Shown here: in pieces, positions 9,601 to 16,233 of the stretch | Numbering within the stretch: position 1 is the first letter of the stretch | Layout of the letters: every line of letters starts with the position of its first letter | NCBI GenBank assembly: GCA_030683815.1 | Contig: JAUXPJ010000023.1 | Span: forward strand, 1-64,000 | Length of the DNA: 64,000 bases | From: Flavobacteriaceae bacterium | GTDB lineage: Bacteria; Bacteroidota; Bacteroidia; Flavobacteriales; Flavobacteriaceae | Direction of reading: 5' to 3' | Translations under genes and position numbers: made by a program | Notes under the pieces: generated by a model | Seen by the model: the letters and a program-made list of their open reading frames with translations, nothing else | Database searches by the model: none | What the model was told of the DNA's origin: nothing

Positions 9601-9751
9601 TCATGACCACAACGGTTGGTGAAGTAAAATCAGGAAACACATCAACATCCATATTGATGGCGGTTCTTGTGCCGATGACCAGCAACAATACCGAACTGAG
9701 CAAAACGATGTATTTGTTGTTCAGTGAGAATTTTATAATATTATTTAACAT
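6650..9751 (-). CDS. CusA/CzcA-type heavy-metal RND efflux pump
   Basis: The inner-membrane proton-driven pump of a three-part metal efflux system. At 1033 residues it has the full RND length, with twelve membrane segments and two large periplasmic loops (about 40-335 and 560-870). The family start (NNKYIVLLSSVLLLVIG), PDFTSPTVVVMT near residue 41 and the repeat-half motif FGIATRNGILLISNYQ (about 950) are clear. The transmembrane-4 signature reads SLVDDAVIDVEN, with Asp403-Asp404. It therefore belongs to neither the classical CzcA (DFGxxxDGA) nor the CusA (GAMVDAA) subgroup, and the metal is left open. It is followed with a 4 bp overlap by the channel gene. A four-helix-bundle gene separates it from the adaptor gene upstream. 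Confidence 0.92.
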   Translation of the reverse strand: MLNNIIKFSLNNKYIVLLSSVLLLVIGTRTAINMDVDVFPDFTSPTVVVMTDAHGMASEEVEKLVTYPIETAVNGATDVRRVRSVSSQGFSFVWVEFDWGTDIFKARQIVSEKLISVSTQMPLGVGQPTMAPQSSIMGEIFLIGMQADSTSMMDLRTIAEWNVKPLILATGGVSQVTIIGGDYKQFQVLANSQKMKYYDVSMAELAAVCEGISQNSTGGALRQYGNEYVVRGIARTADIEHLGNSFIKSKNKKPIRVRDIAEVKIGSAIKMGHASKNAKPAIIISISKQPNINTLELTEAIEENLSKLQKTLPTDVKLDTKIFRQADFIETSISNIQNALIEGGIFVIIILFLFLGSFRTTFISLLAIPLSLLGAILVLKGLGLNINTMSLGGMAIAIGSLVDDAVIDVENVYKRLRQNHQKPLEQRASSYTVVFEASKEIRASILNATLIIIVAFLPLFFLSGMEGRMLQPLGISFIVSLFVSLIVAMTLTPLLTKLMLTDDKYLAKNEKDKWLVLKLKFYYEKSLVWSLKHKKAVLFSTFGLFIISLLAVTQMGRSFLPEFNEGSLVLSVVTKPGASLDESNKLGNLVEIELLSIPEISSTARRTGRGELDEHAQTVNSAEIDANFKLENRSREEFMADVRETVARIPGIAVTIGQPLGHRIDHMLSGTRANIAIKLFGNDLNKMFIIGNQIKSTIVDTEGLVDVTVDQQVEIPQIQIRANREMLTHYGITIEQFNAFIDIAFGGEKLADIYEGQSRFDLILRLNDDYTQTIDGIRSALIDTHDGKKIPLEQIAEIVSVTGPSAVSRENVQRKIVIAANVAERDLRSVVQDIQTKINQNIELPEGYRIEYGGQFESEEKASRTLLIASILAILVIFLLLFQEFKNYNLAGIILLNLPMALIGGVFSVYITSGVLSIPAIIGFITLFGIATRNGILLISNYQRLQNKGVTLNETITHGSTDRLNAILMTALTAALALIPLAMQGDLPGNEIQSPMAQVILGGLLTSTLLNIYIVPIVYSILNNRGIINTEKK

Positions 9752-9770
9752 GATTGTATTTTAAATTTTA

Positions 9771-9834
9771 AATTATAAATTTTGAATTTTGAGTTTTAAA
9801 TGATAATCATAAATAATTCAACATTCAACATTCC
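9771..9834. repeat. Direct repeat copy 1 flanking four-helix-bundle gene
   Basis: This 64-base AT-rich stretch recurs at 10216-10293 in the same orientation with only a few substitutions (GATAATCAT here, GATGATTAT there). Both contain AATTCAACATTCAACATT. Together the copies bracket the four-helix-bundle gene exactly. Confidence 0.8.
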
Positions 9835-9836
9835 AA

Positions 9837-10184
9837 TTAGTTGTTTTGTGACGATTTTACAATGGCAGTGAGAATATTAATAATTTGTTCAATTTCATCG
9901 AGGTATTGTTTTACATCAACTTTTATCAAATTGCTTTTGTCAATTAATCGGAGCCAGTATCGAGTTTCCCGTGCTTCTTTGGATGCAATTGACATTTTGG
10001 CAATAAAATCTTTTTTTGAAATTGCGGCTGTTGCTTCTTCAACATTTGCTCCAATACTTGTTGCGCTTCGAAGTATTTGTTTTGATAAAATATATTCTTT
10101 TTGTTCAGTCATTTGTTTATATAACTCAATGATTTTTAGTGAAAAATCAAAGGTTTTATCGAGTATTATATTATCTTTTTTCAT
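9837..10184 (-). CDS. Four-helix-bundle protein (S23/IVP family)
   Basis: A 115-residue all-helical protein of the family first seen encoded in 23S rRNA intervening sequences (also called S23 or four helix bundle, TIGR02436), related in fold to the Avd accessory protein of diversity-generating retroelements. Diagnostic blocks are KTFDFSLKIIELYK (about 10-23), SKQILRSATSIGANVEEA (about 39-56) and KEARETRYWLRLI (about 74-86). The molecular role of stand-alone members is not established. It splits the cusA-like and cusB-like genes and lies between two near-identical repeats. This suggests it arrived as a repeat-bounded passenger rather than as an efflux component. Confidence 0.88.
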   Translation of the reverse strand: MKKDNIILDKTFDFSLKIIELYKQMTEQKEYILSKQILRSATSIGANVEEATAAISKKDFIAKMSIASKEARETRYWLRLIDKSNLIKVDVKQYLDEIEQIINILTAIVKSSQNN

Positions 10185-10215
10185 TGTTATAATTTTATTA
10201 ATTCAAAACGATAGA

Positions 10216-10293
10216 AATTATAAATTTTGAATTTTGAGTTTTAAATGATGATTATAAATAATTCAACATTCAACATTTAACATTCAACATTCC
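10216..10293. repeat. Direct repeat copy 2 flanking four-helix-bundle gene
   Basis: Second copy of the repeat at 9771-9834, same orientation. It carries an extra internal unit of about 14 bases, so the ACATTCAACATT motif is iterated. It ends immediately before the adaptor gene's stop codon. Confidence 0.8.
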
Positions 10294-10294
10294 T

Positions 10295-11803
10295 TTAGTG
10301 ATTATGACCTGAATGTGTATCTAAAGTACCGGTTGCCTGAGCCAGCTTAACCGAAATAGCACCTAGGGTAACAATACGCCCTTGCGGTGAAATGCCTTTC
10401 AGTATTTCAGTTTTTAAACCATCAGTACCACCTGTTTTTACTTCTCTTTTTTCAAAGAGTTCTGGGGTAATTTGAACAAAAACAAAATAAAGTCCCTGAT
10501 CTTCCAATAAAGCATCATTAGGAATTGTCAATGCCTGATTGTTGGTGATGGTTTTTAAGTAGAGTTCCACAAATCCGCCAGTTAAGAATGTTCCTTTATT
10601 GTCTATTTGCAAACTGATTGGAATCAGATAATTATCACTGTTGGTATTTCTTCCAAACGATACAATTTTACCGTTTAATTGTTCTAAGGTATAGATTTCA
10701 TTGTTGTGCAAGGTGCGAATATTAGCCGATTGAATCATCCCCAAAATTGGAGCGTATTTCTGTTGAACTTCCGCTTTTAACAGCAATGTTTTGTTTTGAG
10801 AAATCATCGCAATGGGTTGCCCTGCTTCTATATATTGTCCGTTTTGAACAAAAAGTTGTTTAACAAAACCATTCATCGGACTGCTAATACTTTGTCCGGA
10901 CTTGTTAAAGTTTTTATTCAGATTATCGTAAATTACTTTGGCGTTATCATATTGGTTTTTGGCATTCTGCAAATCTCTTTCAGAAACAATCTTATCTTTT
11001 GCCAGTTCTTTTGATCGATGATAGTCAGCGCTTGCTTTTTCATAATTATTTTGAGCTTCTGCAAATCGGACGGTGGCATTGTTATTGGCTAAATCACTTC
11101 CGGAAATTGAAAATAAAACTTGTTTGTTGCTGACATTTTTTCCTTCCAACATATTTTCTGATGAAAATTGCACTACTCCATTTGTTTTTGCAGTAATTAA
11201 AATCTCATCACCTTGAGCTGATTGCACCTGAGCGGTAGTTTTTATAACCTGACCGAATGGCTCTACTTTTGGCAATTCGGTTGCAAAATCAATTTTCCAC
11301 GATTGTTCTTTGGTAAAAACCGTAGTATTGGCTGTTGAGGTAACAGCTTTTTCTTCTGCTAGATGTACTGCATCATGTTGATTTGTAAATACCTGCACTT
11401 TCGGAACAATGAGTTGAAAACTTCCTTTGTCAGTTTTTATATCAAATACCAATTGCCCTTCGCCTTTTTCTGTTGGAATCAAATTAAAACTGTAAATCCC
11501 TTTTCGAGTGGGTTTATCCAAGGTTTGATTTGTTTCTTTTCCATTGACAATCAATCGGATATTTATACTTCCGGCTTCCATCGCTTTAAAATCGGGTAAA
11601 TGCGAAAAATGCGATAGAATATTAGATTTTTTTCCAACCACAAAAGGGTCGGCTTCAGCAAAAAGTTCAAATTCGTTGCTGTAAGCGGTAATTTGCAGAT
11701 TGATGTCTTCATGACTTGTGTCTACTACTTCATGTGAATGATTGCTGTTGCAGCTTACCAAATACAGGCTAACTGCTATGAATAAAAATAGCTTGATTTT
11801 CAT
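10295..11803 (-). CDS. CusB-like periplasmic adaptor of metal efflux pump
   Basis: The membrane-fusion subunit that links the RND pump to the outer-membrane channel. It begins as a lipoprotein (lipobox LVSC, Cys at about 18), followed by a His/Glu-rich stretch (SNHSHEVVDTSHED). An extra N-terminal beta domain covers about 30-140. The HlyD-like core follows, with a lipoyl half, a helical hairpin (about 235-300, KDKIVSERDLQNAKNQYDNA) and a second lipoyl half. The C-terminus ends THSGHNH. The His-rich ends could bind the transported metal ion; that is inference. At 502 residues it is longer than E. coli CusB, because of the added N-terminal domain. It is upstream of the pump, with the four-helix-bundle gene between them. 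Confidence 0.88.
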   Translation of the reverse strand: MKIKLFLFIAVSLYLVSCNSNHSHEVVDTSHEDINLQITAYSNEFELFAEADPFVVGKKSNILSHFSHLPDFKAMEAGSINIRLIVNGKETNQTLDKPTRKGIYSFNLIPTEKGEGQLVFDIKTDKGSFQLIVPKVQVFTNQHDAVHLAEEKAVTSTANTTVFTKEQSWKIDFATELPKVEPFGQVIKTTAQVQSAQGDEILITAKTNGVVQFSSENMLEGKNVSNKQVLFSISGSDLANNNATVRFAEAQNNYEKASADYHRSKELAKDKIVSERDLQNAKNQYDNAKVIYDNLNKNFNKSGQSISSPMNGFVKQLFVQNGQYIEAGQPIAMISQNKTLLLKAEVQQKYAPILGMIQSANIRTLHNNEIYTLEQLNGKIVSFGRNTNSDNYLIPISLQIDNKGTFLTGGFVELYLKTITNNQALTIPNDALLEDQGLYFVFVQITPELFEKREVKTGGTDGLKTEILKGISPQGRIVTLGAISVKLAQATGTLDTHSGHNH

Positions 11804-11901
11804 TATATATAATGGTTTGAATTTTAATAAATATTGATGAATAAATACACTGCTTTAGGTGATAAACGGTATCACACAACAGGTATCAAAAAAGGAGAAA
11901 A

Positions 11902-12360
11902 TTAAATAACAGGAGGTCCCCGTAAGGATAAAGCATTGGGATTAAAAAGTGACCTTATTTGAAAAGGGTCGTTATTATAAACAGATCTTAGCGCAGGTTC
12001 TGCGTATAAATCATTAAGTTCAGTAATGGAAAAAACGACAACATCAGCTTTTTTAATTGGTTTTGATACAGCTGTTTGATTTACTGATTTGACAACAAAG
12101 AAATCGGTTAAAACCGTATGACAATGTTGCGGAAAATCGTGCTCATGTTGCGTATTTAACGGATTGTCTTGTCCGTTTTCAATTGGAGATTGATGCTGAT
12201 GATGGTGCTTGTTAGAATGATTTGTGTCGTAATTTGGCGTATAATGTGTGGCATTCTCAACCGCTAAATAATCATAATGATGATGTATTTTTACAGAATG
12301 AGCCAGCAATATAATATTGGCTAACAGTATAAAAAATAGGGCCGAAATCCTTTTAATCAT
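11902..12360 (-). CDS. His-rich exported protein heading the efflux operon
   Basis: Not a recognised family. Start chosen at ATG 12360 (MIKRISALFF), which gives a normal signal peptide or membrane anchor; an upstream in-frame ATG at 12390 would add ten residues. The mature part has several His clusters: KIHHHYDY, SNKHHHQHQS and HEHDFPQHCH, suited to binding Cu, Zn, Co or Ni in the periplasm. The C-terminal half (about 95-150) is ordinary and ends in LRGPPVI. It lies about 100 bp upstream of the cusB-like gene on the same strand and is probably the first gene of the efflux operon. A metal buffer or sensor-like role is inferred from composition and position only. Confidence 0.7.
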   Translation of the reverse strand: MIKRISALFFILLANIILLAHSVKIHHHYDYLAVENATHYTPNYDTNHSNKHHHQHQSPIENGQDNPLNTQHEHDFPQHCHTVLTDFFVVKSVNQTAVSKPIKKADVVVFSITELNDLYAEPALRSVYNNDPFQIRSLFNPNALSLRGPPVI

Positions 12361-12553
12361 TTTTTTAAATAAAATGTAAATGTAATACAAAAACTGTTGA
12401 TAATTTATTTCAACTATTTTTTTATGAAATGCTTTTTAATCAGACGTAAGAATATAGATAAAAGATTAAAGATAAAATTCTTGAGAGAGTTTTCCGATTT
12501 AGTTGGAGGTCAGAGGTGTGTTTTTCTTCAAAAAGAGAAATAATAATTTAAAT

Positions 12554-12728
12554 AACCCGTTGGGTGTAATTAGTTTTTGATAATAATTTTTTGTCAGTTC
12601 GAGTGATGCTGCTATGCAGCATCGTATCGAGAACAAGAAAAATTTCATTAAAAAAAAACGGTTCTCGATACATTCCGATAAATCGGAATACTCGAACTGA
12701 CGTTTTTAATAATTACACCCAACGGGTT
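12554..12728. repeat. Cloverleaf-forming nested inverted repeat
   Basis: The outer arms are a perfect 19-base inverted repeat, AACCCGTTGGGTGTAATTA at 12554-12572 and its complement at 12710-12728. Inside is a 12-base stem (12593-12604 with 12690-12701, GTCAGTTCGAGT). It encloses three further stems: 12605-12623 (8 bp, 3-base loop), 12625-12634 with 12661-12670 (10 bp), and 12672-12689 (7 bp, TAAA loop). The result is a four-way, tRNA-like cloverleaf. It sits 9 bp after the htpG stop and could also end that transcript. It contains no ORF. It is best viewed as a REP/MITE-like element. Confidence 0.8.
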
Positions 12729-12737
12729 AAAATTATT

Positions 12738-14621
12738 TTATTTAATCAACTCAAAACTGCGTTTGATAAAATTGGTCAATTCTTCTCCGTGCAATAAATT
12801 TTGTGATAAACGCGCCAAGTCGAACGATTGTTTGATCAGTTTTTCTTGTTTCTTTTTGGTTTTGGTCTGCAAAATTTCACTCACCAACTCATTGTTGGTA
12901 TTCACCACCAAAGTGTACATTTCAGGAAAATTACCCATTCCAAACATTCCTCCTCCACCGGTAGCGCTCATTTCTTTCATACGGCGCATAAACTCGGGCT
13001 GGGTAATGATAAACGGATTGGCAGTAGAGTCCATCGCTTCCATCTGAATAATGAAATTTTTGTTGGCAATGGTTTCTTCCAAAATCGGTTTTAATGCTTT
13101 TTGTTCTTCTTCGGATAATTTACTGATTTTAGGTTCGTCTTTTTTGATGAGGTTATCAATATGATCTGCATCAACGCGGGCAAATTGAATTTTCTCTTTG
13201 GAGGTTTCCATTTTTTGGATGAAATGCGAAACGATGGGCGAATCCAACAACAACACTTCATAACCCTTTTCCTGAGCCGTTTCAATAAAACTGTGTTGCG
13301 CTTTTTTGTCAAATGCATAAAGAATTACGGTTGTTCCGTCTTTATCCGTTTGGTGATTTTTAATTTTTTCAATCAATTCATCCCAAATATAATAAGCACC
13401 ATCAACGCTTGGATACAGCGCAAATTTATCCGATTTTTCAAAGAATTTTTCTTCGGATAACATGCCGTATTCGATGATAATTTTGATGTCTTCCCATTTT
13501 TCTTCAAATGATTTTCGATCTTCTTTAAAAAGTGAAACCAATTTATCGGCTACTTTTCGGGTAATATAAGTCGCTATTTTTTTCACCGCCGCATCCGATT
13601 GTAAATAAGAACGCGACACATTCAGCGGAATATCAGGCGAGTCAATAACACCGCGCAACATCTGCAAGAAATCGGGTACAATGCCTTCTACATTATCGGT
13701 TACAAAAACCTGATTTTGATACAATTGAATTTTATCGCGCTGCGGATCAATGTTTTTACTGATTTTCGGGAAGTATAAGATTCCGGTTAAATGAAACGGA
13801 TAATCAACATTTAAGTGGATGTTAAAAAGGGGTTCTTCAAACTGCATAGGATACAATTCGTGGTAAAACGCTTTGTAATCATCCTCGGTTAAATCGGTTG
13901 GGGTTTTAGTCCAGGCCGGATTCGGATTGTTGATAATGTTATCAACCGTAACTTTTTCTTCTTTAATATCATCACCTTCACCGGTCGAAATACTTTCTTC
14001 GCGGGTTCCAAACTTAATCGGAATAGGCATGAATTTATTGTATTTTTTCAGCAAAGATTCAATTCTGGAAGTTTCTAAAAACTCGGTAGAATCTTCTGCA
14101 ATGTGTAAAATAATTTCGGTTCCGCGTTCGGTTTTGTCGGTTTCTTCAAGCGTATATTCCGGACTTCCATCGCATTCCCATCTTACCGCTTTAGCATCTT
14201 CCAAATAAGATTTGGTAAAAATTTCTACTTTTCTCGCCACCATAAAAGCCGAGTAAAAACCCAATCCGAAGTGACCGATAATACCATTTTCCGGAATTTT
14301 TTCTTTGTATTTCGCCACAAATTCTTCTGCGCCTGAAAAAGCAATTTGGTTGATGTACTTTTCTACTTCTTCTTGTGTCATACCAATTCCTTGGTCAATG
14401 ATATGAATTTTCTGATTTTCTTTATCCACTTTAATTTCAATCATCGGATTACCATATTCCACTTTAGCTTCGCCTATGGTTGTTAAATGTTTTAACTTCA
14501 TGGTGGCATCGGTGGCATTGGAAACCAACTCTCTTAAAAATATTTCGTGGTCAGAGTACAGGAATTTTTTGATGATGGGAAAAATATTTTCCGCCGTGAT
14601 ACTGATATTGCCTTTAGTCAT
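12738..14621 (-). CDS. htpG: Molecular chaperone HtpG (Hsp90)
   Basis: ATP-dependent Hsp90 chaperone of the cytoplasm, acting on late folding intermediates together with the DnaK system. Start taken at ATG 14621 (MTKGNISITAENIFP), which fits the family N-terminus; an ATG 48 bp upstream adds residues with no match. ATP-pocket motifs of the GHKL fold are present: LVSNATDA (about 32-39), IIDQGIGM (about 74-81) and GHFGLGFYSAFMV (about 118-130). Middle and C-terminal dimerisation domains follow, ending at residue 627, the usual bacterial length without the eukaryotic MEEVD tail. It is monocistronic by context. The cloverleaf repeat follows directly. Confidence 0.96.
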   Translation of the reverse strand: MTKGNISITAENIFPIIKKFLYSDHEIFLRELVSNATDATMKLKHLTTIGEAKVEYGNPMIEIKVDKENQKIHIIDQGIGMTQEEVEKYINQIAFSGAEEFVAKYKEKIPENGIIGHFGLGFYSAFMVARKVEIFTKSYLEDAKAVRWECDGSPEYTLEETDKTERGTEIILHIAEDSTEFLETSRIESLLKKYNKFMPIPIKFGTREESISTGEGDDIKEEKVTVDNIINNPNPAWTKTPTDLTEDDYKAFYHELYPMQFEEPLFNIHLNVDYPFHLTGILYFPKISKNIDPQRDKIQLYQNQVFVTDNVEGIVPDFLQMLRGVIDSPDIPLNVSRSYLQSDAAVKKIATYITRKVADKLVSLFKEDRKSFEEKWEDIKIIIEYGMLSEEKFFEKSDKFALYPSVDGAYYIWDELIEKIKNHQTDKDGTTVILYAFDKKAQHSFIETAQEKGYEVLLLDSPIVSHFIQKMETSKEKIQFARVDADHIDNLIKKDEPKISKLSEEEQKALKPILEETIANKNFIIQMEAMDSTANPFIITQPEFMRRMKEMSATGGGGMFGMGNFPEMYTLVVNTNNELVSEILQTKTKKKQEKLIKQSFDLARLSQNLLHGEELTNFIKRSFELIK

Positions 14622-15079
14622 CGTTTTATATATTTTGATTTGGTAAAGTGTAGTCAAAAAAAATACCAAAATAATTGGTGTGACAAGTTGGCATTGATTA
14701 TTAATGAACCACCTCTTTTTATTGAAAATAAATAATTATCAAATAAATAAAAATGACAATTATTTTGCTTAGTTATTTTTTTATTATATATTCAACTAGA
14801 ATTAGTATAAAATTCTCAAAAATTGCTCAAATTTAATGAAAAATATTCAGTTCAAATTTATAGATGATAAAATTGGTGGATTTTGTTTAAAAGGAATACT
14901 TATGTGCATTTAAAAAAAATAAGATTAAATAAAAAATCCTCTGTTTATTAAATTAAAAAGTACAATTACGCTTAATAGATTGTTTAACTTAAAACCGTTC
15001 GCTATGAAATAACCAACCAATAAACAGAGGAAAGTGTTACAAAAGTAATACAACTCGCCGGCATAACCAAATATTAAAA
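14622..15079. other. Long AT-rich intergenic region, divergent promoters
   Basis: 458 bases without a credible gene, separating leftward htpG from the rightward peptide locus, so it must carry both promoters. I could not identify a convincing TTG/TAnnTTTG pair. An inverted repeat TCCTCTGTTTATT (14937-14949) and its complement (15019-15031) lies close to the peptide gene and is listed separately. Confidence 0.5.
14937..15031 (+). repeat. 13-base inverted repeat in leader of peptide gene
   Basis: TCCTCTGTTTATT at 14937-14949 is perfectly complementary to AATAAACAGAGGA at 15019-15031, 69 bases apart. It could form a long-looped stem in the 5' leader of the peptide gene, whose ATG is 48 bases further on. 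The loop contains an ATG-AAA-TAA mini-ORF at 15004-15012. A regulatory role is inferred only from position. Confidence 0.4.
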
Positions 15080-15343
15080 ATGAGTACTTATGCTCTATTA
15101 ACAAATTTAAATCTTATAAAAATTAAAAAAATAATTTTAATTCTCGTGGCGGTTTTTACCTTAAATTCTTTTACATTATTGAATGCTTCATCCAATATAG
15201 AGGATACTATAATTGAAACAACTTCACCTAGTTGTTGGAGAGCTGCTAATGCCGCAGAAACTTTTGTTTGTGGTTCTGTAGGTTGTAACTTTGATCTTTG
15301 GGATGCGGTGTACGCTGCATGTATGGGTTATCAAGATAACTAA
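15080..15343 (+). CDS. Small exported peptide with twin C-x11-C pattern
   Basis: An 87-residue protein not matched to any family I know. Residues about 13-37 are a basic then hydrophobic stretch (IKIKKIILILVAVFTLNSF) typical of a Sec signal. The mature part of about 50 residues is acidic first and then holds exactly four cysteines, Cys52, Cys64, Cys69 and Cys81, spaced C-x11-C-x4-C-x11-C. Each x11 arm is Ala/aromatic-rich and likely helical. Two disulfides could therefore staple a helical hairpin, as in other twin-cysteine helical-hairpin peptides. It is followed by a perfect stem-loop (15352-15392), then a GLPGLI protein and a barrel receptor on the same strand. A secreted effector, signal or toxin-like role is speculation. 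Confidence 0.7.
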   Translation: MSTYALLTNLNLIKIKKIILILVAVFTLNSFTLLNASSNIEDTIIETTSPSCWRAANAAETFVCGSVGCNFDLWDAVYAACMGYQDN

Positions 15344-15351
15344 AATGTTGT

Positions 15352-15392
15352 ACCCAAAATAACTTAAGATTAATTCTTAAGTTATTTTGGGT
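15352..15392 (+). terminator. Strong stem-loop after the peptide gene
   Basis: ACCCAAAATAACTTAAG at 15352-15368 is perfectly complementary to 15376-15392, with a 7-base loop. It begins 8 bases after the peptide stop and 37 bases before the GLPGLI start. It lacks a real T-run, so it may be a partial terminator or an mRNA-stabilising or processing element that keeps peptide mRNA above that of the downstream genes. Confidence 0.65.
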
Positions 15393-15428
15393 TATGTAAA
15401 TAGTATAATTTTAAAAAAAACTAAAAAA

Positions 15429-16151
15429 ATGAAATTCTTATTCTATATTTTCTTAAGTATTATTCCTCAAACTATTTATTCACAACTAAACGCTATTTGT
15501 GTTTATAAAATTTCTCCAGTTGAAGAAAACTTTGAAATAAAAAAAAATGATGATGAAACGGTTAAAAACACCAAATTATTATTAATAAAAGCTTTTCAAG
15601 TGGCTCAAGATTTTGAATACGTTTTAAAATTCAATCAAATTGAAAGCATTTCTCATATTGATGAAAGTATGATAAATGAAGGAATTAAAAATAAAAGTCT
15701 CTATCCTATTGCCGAAGCAATGGTAGGAAAAGGGATTTATTATCAAAATATGGAGACAAAAATCAAATTAAGACAAGTAGAAACGATGGGTTCCTTATTT
15801 CTGATTAATGACGCTATGATATACAATTGGAAAATAACCAATGAAAGAAAAAAAATTGGTGACTATAATTGTATCAAAGCAGTCAAAGATTGTAATTCAT
15901 GTGATATGCCTGATGAAGTGTGGTTTACTACTGATATTCCTGTTCCTTTTGGACCACTCGGATATAGTGGTTTGCCTGGTTTAATTATAGAAGTTAAAAG
16001 AAATGGTTCAGTACTCCAATTAAAAAAAATTACATACACAAAAGAAAAAGTAAAAATAAATAAACCCGTTAAAGGTAAAGAAATAACCATGGATGTTTAT
16101 AATGAAATGATATCAACTTCCCGATTAAATGCCAAAAAATTTGAAAATTAA
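15429..16151 (+). CDS. GLPGLI family protein
   Basis: Exported Bacteroidota protein of the GLPGLI family (TIGR01200), named from the motif present here as YSGLPGLIIEVK (about residues 176-187). Function is not known; members often neighbour outer-membrane barrels with carboxypeptidase-regulatory domains, as here. Start chosen at ATG 15429 (MKFLFYIFLS), which gives a signal peptide ending near TIYSQ. The earlier ATG at 15387 adds 14 residues and lies inside the stem-loop. A Cys pair in VKDCNSCDMPDE (about 153-164) precedes the motif and might be a disulfide or metal site. The gene runs with the small peptide gene and the barrel gene. Confidence 0.9.
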   Translation: MKFLFYIFLSIIPQTIYSQLNAICVYKISPVEENFEIKKNDDETVKNTKLLLIKAFQVAQDFEYVLKFNQIESISHIDESMINEGIKNKSLYPIAEAMVGKGIYYQNMETKIKLRQVETMGSLFLINDAMIYNWKITNERKKIGDYNCIKAVKDCNSCDMPDEVWFTTDIPVPFGPLGYSGLPGLIIEVKRNGSVLQLKKITYTKEKVKINKPVKGKEITMDVYNEMISTSRLNAKKFEN

Positions 16152-16233
16152 GGGCAAAACATTTTTCAATCAAAAGAATTCTTCAAAGTTCAGCTTTGGG
16201 CTTACCTAGTTGAATTAAACAAATATTTTAAGA

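Noticed and set aside
9841-10230. 129-codon plus-strand ORF over the four-helix-bundle gene
   Set aside because: It is the mirror of a recognised minus-strand gene; the minus-strand translation carries all the family motifs.
12591-12797. 68-codon plus-strand ORF in the repeat region
   Set aside because: It runs through the cloverleaf repeat and the 3' end of htpG and has no protein-like features.
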